DNA of 64,000 nucleotides from Paraglomus occultum (Eukaryota; Glomeromycota; Glomeromycetes; Paraglomerales; Paraglomeraceae): NCBI GenBank assembly GCA_910592205.1, contig CAJVPJ010000015.1, positions 17,134 to 81,133 of the forward strand, read 5' to 3'. Shown piece by piece: positions 59,815 to 64,000 of this stretch (position 1 is its first letter; each line of letters starts with the position of its first letter). The notes under the pieces were generated by a model. It saw only the letters and a program-made list of their open reading frames with translations, ran no database searches and was not told where the DNA came from. The position numbers and the translations under genes were made by a program.

Positions 59815-61200
59815 TCAAATGTAGTGGCTTTGCTTGGTAAATATTTTTTTTTCAGACGGAGAACGCAAAGCGCTTCGATTTCTATTTTTTCGATTTTCCA
59901 GCCGTACGGCCCACATAGGCCTCAGAACCGTAAACAAAATAATCACGATAAGTAACAGAATAAGAAAAGTAAACAGCAAACCTAAATAGTTCGCAGCAAT
60001 CGGAATTGCTTCTATCCCTCCAATAGACGTACGTGAGTCATATCCCGTCTCCTCTATATTTTGTGTCGAGCTATTTATACCATACAGCATAGAACTCCGC
60101 TCCTTGCTGTCAACATTATCCTTTTCTATTACTGTGGAACCAGTAGAAAATTTACGTAAATCATTTACCGCCGTACGACTCTGTGTGGCTGGAGGTGAAG
60201 AAGTGGACGATTTATCAGTTGAGACCTGTACACTCGGTGCATTTGTACTACTTTTTATTGATGGATCTTTAAACTCGCCGCTTTTGAGTGGTACCACAGT
60301 CTCTAAACTTGGCTTTTTTGGCCGTTCGACCAGAAAAAAACGAAGACTAAATTCAGGGGGATCTGGGTCAACTATTTGGCTATCCCGTGTATTAGAAGCG
60401 TTCTCCTGGGACTCAGATGAGCCGAGGGCTTGAAACTCTGCTTCTTCTAATTGTACATCTCCACCAACTACAGACTCAGTGGTACCATCGCAGAGTAAAG
60501 GCGAGTCTGAGATTCTAGGCTTTGCCTGTTCTTTCTGAGAAGGCCATACGGCAGCGGGAGTTTCAGTGATATCACTGGCTTCCAGCGTCAGCTTGGTTTT
60601 TAACTCACTTAGCTCAGAATTAAGAGACAAAATTTCGGAATCTTTTTTTGATATGTCTGTTTGAGCTAGAGCTAATTTGTCTGTCAACGTTTTAATAATA
60701 GATTGATGCGATTTTATCTCGCTTGATTTTATGCGCAGAGCGCACTCATTTTCTTGCGTAGTAATCTGTAACTTAGCCAGTTTGTCTTTGAGAGATAAAA
60801 TTTCGGAATGTTTTTTTGACAAATCTTTTTGAGCTAAGGCTAATTTTTCTTCTAAAGTTTTGATTCCAGATTGAAGTGATTTTATCTCGCTCGACTTCAT
60901 AGTAATTCGGTCATTGCATTGCGCCAGAGAAATGTCTTTATTTGAATTTTCGATCTGCAATCTCTTAGCCTCGTCAGCAACTTTAAGTGTATAGGAATGT
61001 ATCTTCTGAGTCTCAGTAGTATTCTGTTTTAAACTATGTTCCAACCGCTTTTTCTCCCGGTCCCAACATTTTCTTTCTCGATTCCACTCCTTTCTCTCCT
61101 GATCAAATTTTTCCTCTTGCTTTATGTATTTATCCCGCAGCTCACTGTTATAGTTGAGGATACGATGTATTTCTTTCTCACGATCCATCACATGTGTCAT
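59815..61200 (-). CDS. Coiled-coil protein with C-terminal membrane anchor (element-encoded)
   Basis: Intronless, 461 aa. Residues 1-230 are a long coiled coil containing an internal duplication: KSSEIKSLQSGIKTLEEKL and LALAQKDLSKKHSEILSLK are repeated about 60 residues later as KSSEIKSHQSIIKTLTDKL and LALAQTDISKKDSEILSLN. A Ser/Thr/Pro/Glu-rich linker (about 230-385) follows. One strong membrane helix, YLGLLFTFLILLLIVIILFT, lies near residue 410, followed by a basic tail (RLENRKNRNRSALRSP). The likely topology is tail-anchored or type I without signal peptide. It could be a virion or membrane-tethering protein of the element, but no homolog is recognised. It converges on the polymerase gene, leaving 257 bp between the stops. 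Confidence 0.75.
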   Translation of the reverse strand: MTHVMDREKEIHRILNYNSELRDKYIKQEEKFDQERKEWNRERKCWDREKKRLEHSLKQNTTETQKIHSYTLKVADEAKRLQIENSNKDISLAQCNDRITMKSSEIKSLQSGIKTLEEKLALAQKDLSKKHSEILSLKDKLAKLQITTQENECALRIKSSEIKSHQSIIKTLTDKLALAQTDISKKDSEILSLNSELSELKTKLTLEASDITETPAAVWPSQKEQAKPRISDSPLLCDGTTESVVGGDVQLEEAEFQALGSSESQENASNTRDSQIVDPDPPEFSLRFFLVERPKKPSLETVVPLKSGEFKDPSIKSSTNAPSVQVSTDKSSTSSPPATQSRTAVNDLRKFSTGSTVIEKDNVDSKERSSMLYGINSSTQNIEETGYDSRTSIGGIEAIPIAANYLGLLFTFLILLLIVIILFTVLRPMWAVRLENRKNRNRSALRSPSEKKIFTKQSHYI

Positions 61201-61424
61201 ATCAAATAAAAGATAATATAATAAAAAAATACAGATAGATCTCGATACTAATGTATACTATGCGTAATATGTATACTATGTGTACTAATTACTAATACTA
61301 TATGTATTATGTATATGACGCATACTGTTTATTTATACTATACGTACTACACATAATATAAATATTTTTTTTTTCAATAAATTATTGATATTATTGATAT
61401 TACGAATATATTTATAAAAATAAC
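61201..61424. promoter_or_regulatory. Divergent promoter with four ACTATRYGTA repeats
   Basis: The 224 bp between the divergent coiled-coil (-) and helix-turn-helix-like (+) genes hold four copies of ACTATRYGTA at 61257-61266, 61275-61284, 61297-61306 and 61337-61346. They are spaced 18, 22 and 40 bp start to start. This looks like an array of binding sites for one factor, possibly the adjacent helix-turn-helix-like protein. Confidence 0.55.
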
Positions 61425-61967
61425 ATGGCTAAACGTATGCGATCCGATGCATTTCCATTATCTCCAGCAGATTATGAATTTATTATGCAATATCGCGATG
61501 CAAAACCCAAAACCGATATCTTGAAAAAGTTAAGAGATAAATATCCTATGACAAATAGTCGTTTTTATAAAATTTTGAGGGGGGAGGAAGTTCATATGGT
61601 TGAATGGCATCAGTCTATATCAGATGAGTCGAAGACTCGAAGCTCAGCTTCCTCAATAAGACCCCTAGATCAGCATTTATCTATACCTGAATCACACTTA
61701 CCAAATATTAACCAAGCTCGTATAACTGAAAATTCTAATGAGCAGAGTTCAGTATTTTCGGCACATCAAATTAACAAAGATACTTTGCATCTAGATTCTA
61801 TTGTTACTTCGGATAAGCGGGTTAAAAATAGAAAATCGCGATCTACGACCCATAAACCAACAAAAAAAGTAGGAGAGTTGAGTGACCTACATGTTTTGAT
61901 CGAGCAGAATCGCAAAGAAATGGAAAAAGCCGCATTTGAAACAGAAAGAATTTTAAATTCTAATTAA
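61425..61967 (+). CDS. Small basic helix-turn-helix-like protein (element-encoded)
   Basis: Intronless, 180 aa. The N-terminal 55 residues (LSPADYEFIMQYRDAKPKTD, ILKKLRDKYPMTNSRFYKIL) have the pattern of a small helix-turn-helix, with a recognition-like helix ending FYKILRGEE. The middle is Ser/Asn-rich and disordered. A basic patch (KNRKSRSTTHKPTKKVG) precedes a C-terminal helix (LIEQNRKEMEKAAFETERIL). A DNA-binding regulator or transposase-associated factor is plausible but not shown. No family recognised. Confidence 0.62.
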   Translation: MAKRMRSDAFPLSPADYEFIMQYRDAKPKTDILKKLRDKYPMTNSRFYKILRGEEVHMVEWHQSISDESKTRSSASSIRPLDQHLSIPESHLPNINQARITENSNEQSSVFSAHQINKDTLHLDSIVTSDKRVKNRKSRSTTHKPTKKVGELSDLHVLIEQNRKEMEKAAFETERILNSN

Positions 61968-61983
61968 TCTATCTTCGCTTCCT

Positions 61984-62148
61984 CTATCTATATTGGTATT
62001 TTTTTTCATTTAAGTTATCAGATTCGTTTTCATAACCACTGTGTGACTGCCTTCGGCAAACCCGCAACTTTTTATTGAGTTTGATTAATTTAACATTGGA
62101 TTCGAGTACCTCATATAGCGATCTTTCTAACTCCTCATAGCTCATCAT
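61984..62148 (-). CDS. Third ORF of the Gag-protease cassette, probable -1 frameshift product
   Basis: 54 codons, starting MMSYEELERSLYEVLESNVK and ending in a stop at 61984. Its ATG overlaps the protease stop (GCATGATGA) and its frame is -1 relative to the protease, entered by the A_AAA_AAC heptamer at 62151-62157. It could be made by frameshifting (extending the protease C-terminus) or by reinitiation at the overlapping ATG. The sequence is amphipathic and helical (SLYEVLESNVKLIKLNKKL). No reverse transcriptase or RNase H similarity is seen. Confidence 0.55.
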   Translation of the reverse strand: MMSYEELERSLYEVLESNVKLIKLNKKLRVCRRQSHSGYENESDNLNEKKYQYR

Positions 62149-63083
62149 GCGTTTTTTTTTAATAATAAATTGTTGGAATCTGGGCTAAGACCCGCAGGAG
62201 CACACCACTTTTCGAATGATATACTGTTATCCTTATTACTATCCGTCTCTTGGTGGTATCGCTGAGAAAGTTGATCGGATACCAAAGGCTTATCATCCTG
62301 AGATGTGGTAGCACAATTTACTTCGAGTTTGTTTTTGACCTCATGCATATTAATTGGAATAAAATGTTCCTTACCATTACATACAAGTTTCAATAACCGT
62401 TTTGATGCGAGTAAATCATAATCATATTTGTCGAGTAATGGGTTAGGTAAAATTAACATTGGTTTGCGATATCTAACCACTGCAAAGTCAGAATGTATAA
62501 CACAACCTGGAGCAAAGGTTACTGGTACATTATGTACGGTTCCAATTGATTCGGTATGAGTAGCAACTCCACTAAGCTTATGTTTTTCATCTGGATTTAT
62601 TTTCAATTTCGCACGCTTAGCAATATCTTCAGTCATAATAGGGAAATTAGCGAGTGAATCAATTCCGCCTGCGGGAATAACTAGGCGGTTGATTTTACAT
62701 TTCACAGTAGCAATATCTGTAGCGGAATCCTTTCTTTGAACAAAATCGATTTCCATAGGATCATTCAATATCTCTTCTTCTCCATCTGAATCAGGTATTT
62801 CTGGGACTGGTTCTCGATAATTTATAAAATCTGGCGTAGATAAGCATTTATCCTCAGATTTAAGTTTTTCTAACTGATGCGGGAGTAAGACCTTTTCGAG
62901 CATGCCTAATAAAATTTGACGAATATTCTGTTCAAAGGTAATTAATTTATTGGGCTGTACGGCGGAAGTAGATGCGTCTTTTTTCATTTTGCGTGATTTG
63001 GACTTCTTAGAAGATAATTTATTCGAATTTCTCTTGTGTAACCACTTTGACTTATTTTTTGGCGGTATTGCTGAACTATTCTT
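62145..63083 (-). CDS. Retropepsin-like protease domain, -1 frame of Gag
   Basis: Reading frame open from the Gag stop region (about 63090) to the stop at 62145; the first in-frame ATG is at 62987, so the 33 codons upstream are translated only by frameshifting. The N-terminal half is linker (EPVPEIPDSDGEEE). The retropepsin-like region is VIPAGGIDSLANFPIMTEDI then AKRAKLKI, as in LIDSGASxNFI..ELAxKLGL, and later PMLILPNPLLDKYDYDLL, as in ..ILGxDLLxKY... The catalytic triplet reads D-S-L in place of D-S/T-G, so activity is uncertain. In retroelements this domain processes Gag. Confidence 0.72.
   Translation of the reverse strand, partial: KNSSAIPPKNKSKWLHKRNSNKLSSKKSKSRKMKKDASTSAVQPNKLITFEQNIRQILLGMLEKVLLPHQLEKLKSEDKCLSTPDFINYREPVPEIPDSDGEEEILNDPMEIDFVQRKDSATDIATVKCKINRLVIPAGGIDSLANFPIMTEDIAKRAKLKINPDEKHKLSGVATHTESIGTVHNVPVTFAPGCVIHSDFAVVRYRKPMLILPNPLLDKYDYDLLASKRLLKLVCNGKEHFIPINMHEVKNKLEVNCATTSQDDKPLVSDQLSQRYHQETDSNKDNSISFEKWCAPAGLSPDSNNLLLKKNA
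62151..62157 (-). promoter_or_regulatory. Candidate -1 frameshift site, A_AAA_AAC (protease to ORF3)
   Basis: In the protease frame the minus strand reads TTA AAA AAA AAC GCA TGA. The heptamer A_AAA_AAC is correctly phased for X_XXY_YYZ slippage, three bases before the stop. It is the same heptamer used at the MMTV gag-pro junction. The -1 frame is open into ORF3. Confidence 0.6.
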
Positions 63084-64000
63084 TACTTTTTTTTTAAATG
63101 CGTGATATTGACATTGATATCAGCTTCAGATTCAGATGAGCTTTCCTCAGAATCGGAGTTATTATCTGACGAATCGTTATCAGAGGAGTCTGTATGTGAA
63201 CTAGAGTCGGACTCCACAACAACCTTATTGATATTACCGCTCTTTTTGGATCTATTCTTAGACCTTCTCTTACGAGTACACTTGCGAGAATTATGCCCGG
63301 TCCTGTTACAATTTGAGCATCTGCGCTGGGATGTTTTCTTAAGTTCCTTCTTGACCTGTCTAGATATGGCTTTATTTATCGATAACTTACTCATACGATT
63401 AGAAAGTTCCTCATCAGAATCTTGTTCAATATTTTTCTGGCGCACGACTGAATTGTTTTCTGTATTTTTCTTTGAAAAAAAGCCAGAAATATTTTCTAAT
63501 ACGCCTTTGGAAATAAGATCTGTGATATTCTGAAGAAGTGGGCTTTCAGTGGAGCTTATCATGGATTTTACCAGGTTTTCAACTTCGCTTTTACTCATGC
63601 CAGCATCACTTGTATTATGCACGGAAGTATGCACATCTTGCGTGTAAGAAGTGACAGGATGAGATTTAGGGTTATATTCGCCCAACATCAATTCCGCCTT
63701 CCGTCTTTCAATTTCTTCTAATTTACGTATTAAGGTAGAAATCGGATGTTCAAGACCAATACGAGTTATTTCTAATTTATTATCATGTGAGATTCCCTTA
63801 AAGAATTGCTGTCTAACTAACTCCTCCTGATTCGCTTCTGCTAATGCAGGATAAGCTTGCTTAATCAATCTTTTTAATTTCGAATAAAAACGATTTACTG
63901 GATCATTACCCTGGGTCAGAGAATGAAATATTAATTGTGACTTTTCCGCAGTAATTGTAGGATACTCGCGTCGAAAATAATCAATTACTTGACCAATAGT
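63083..64000 (-). CDS. Retroelement-type Gag with CCHC zinc knuckle (5' end off window)
   Basis: The frame is open from the right edge of the window (64000) to the stop at 63083, so 305 codons are visible and the N-terminus is missing; the apparent start at 63868 is a TTG in the middle of the domain. The capsid-like Gag region reads VIDYFRREYPTITAEKSQ, SLTQGNDPVNRFYSKLKRL, then EELVRQQFFKGISHDNKLEI. This is the retrotransposon-Gag pattern (Q...D.V..Y...L..L...A...... LV..F..GL). The nucleocapsid part has one CCHC knuckle, CSNCNRTGHNSRKC (C-x2-C-x4-H-x4-C), flanked by Lys/Arg clusters (KKELKKTSQRR, RKRRSKNRSKK), then an acidic Ser/Asp/Glu tail. It ends at the slippery run. Confidence 0.85.
   Translation of the reverse strand, partial: TIGQVIDYFRREYPTITAEKSQLIFHSLTQGNDPVNRFYSKLKRLIKQAYPALAEANQEELVRQQFFKGISHDNKLEITRIGLEHPISTLIRKLEEIERRKAELMLGEYNPKSHPVTSYTQDVHTSVHNTSDAGMSKSEVENLVKSMISSTESPLLQNITDLISKGVLENISGFFSKKNTENNSVVRQKNIEQDSDEELSNRMSKLSINKAISRQVKKELKKTSQRRCSNCNRTGHNSRKCTRKRRSKNRSKKSGNINKVVVESDSSSHTDSSDNDSSDNNSDSEESSSESEADINVNITHLKKK
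63086..63098 (-). promoter_or_regulatory. Candidate -1 frameshift site at the Gag/protease junction
   Basis: The minus strand reads CAT TTA AAA AAA AAG TAA in the Gag frame. T_TTA_AAA (63092-63098) fits the X_XXY_YYZ rule exactly, and A_AAA_AAG follows in the same run. The Gag stop is the next codon. After a -1 slip the frame is open through the protease. I saw no clear pseudoknot downstream, but did not fold it. Confidence 0.65.

Noticed and set aside
60104-60433. 109-codon + strand ORF in the element
   Set aside because: Antisense of the Ser/Thr-rich linker of the coiled-coil membrane protein.
63102-63533. 143-codon + strand ORF, Leu/Ser-rich
   Set aside because: Antisense of the Gag nucleocapsid and acidic tail.

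Overview
The window reads as nuclear DNA of a filamentous fungus, most likely an arbuscular mycorrhizal fungus (Glomeromycotina). It is AT-rich, genes are broken by many short GT-AG introns, and one gene (10812-13204) carries the zinc-ribbon plus TKL-kinase architecture that is greatly expanded in Rhizophagus and its relatives. The assignment rests on recalled family features, not on a search. I rebuilt exon structures by eye, checking splice sites and phase; unless noted, the exons of a gene join in phase.

Layout, 1-53 kb (host genes). A partial arrestin-like gene lies at the left edge (-). After a long AT-rich gap with a foldback/MITE-like repeat come ISC1 (inositol-phosphosphingolipid phospholipase C, +), a degenerate multi-lobe TKL pseudokinase (-), ZUO1/zuotin (+), ISA2 (Fe-S assembly, -), a CENP-T-like kinetochore protein with a coding minisatellite (-), ARL5 GTPase (+), an Fpg-type DNA glycosylase (+), an ADF-H/PH actin-binding protein (-), MET22/HAL2 nucleotidase (+), two small unknown spliced genes (-), mitochondrial bL36m (+), a TMEM223-like protein (-), a METTL21-type methyltransferase (+) and a DUF1647-like glycosyltransferase with an Asp-rich repeat stem (-). 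A 3 kb gap follows, then the head-to-head pair LAMTOR4-like (-) / RPN5 (+), LTA4H-type aminopeptidase (+), a SOK1/TCP11 protein (-) and a frameshifted coiled-coil ORF (+). These are ordinary housekeeping genes.

Layout, about 54.4-64 kb (mobile or virus-like element, open at the right edge). This block is different in kind: largely intronless ORFs on both strands, compact divergent promoters and several inverted or direct repeats. It encodes two paralogous small zinc-binding proteins (-), a full family B DNA polymerase with 3'-5' exonuclease (+, split by one frameshift), a long coiled-coil protein with a C-terminal membrane anchor (-), a small basic helix-turn-helix-like protein (+), and a retroviral-type cassette on the minus strand: Gag with a CCHC knuckle, a retropepsin-like protease and a 54-codon third ORF. 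Each ORF of that cassette lies in the -1 frame of the one before, and canonical slippery heptamers sit exactly at both junctions. No reverse transcriptase, integrase or capsid of a DNA virus is visible in the window. A Gag-protease cassette with double -1 frameshifting next to a DNA-dependent DNA polymerase is the strongest candidate here for an undescribed system.
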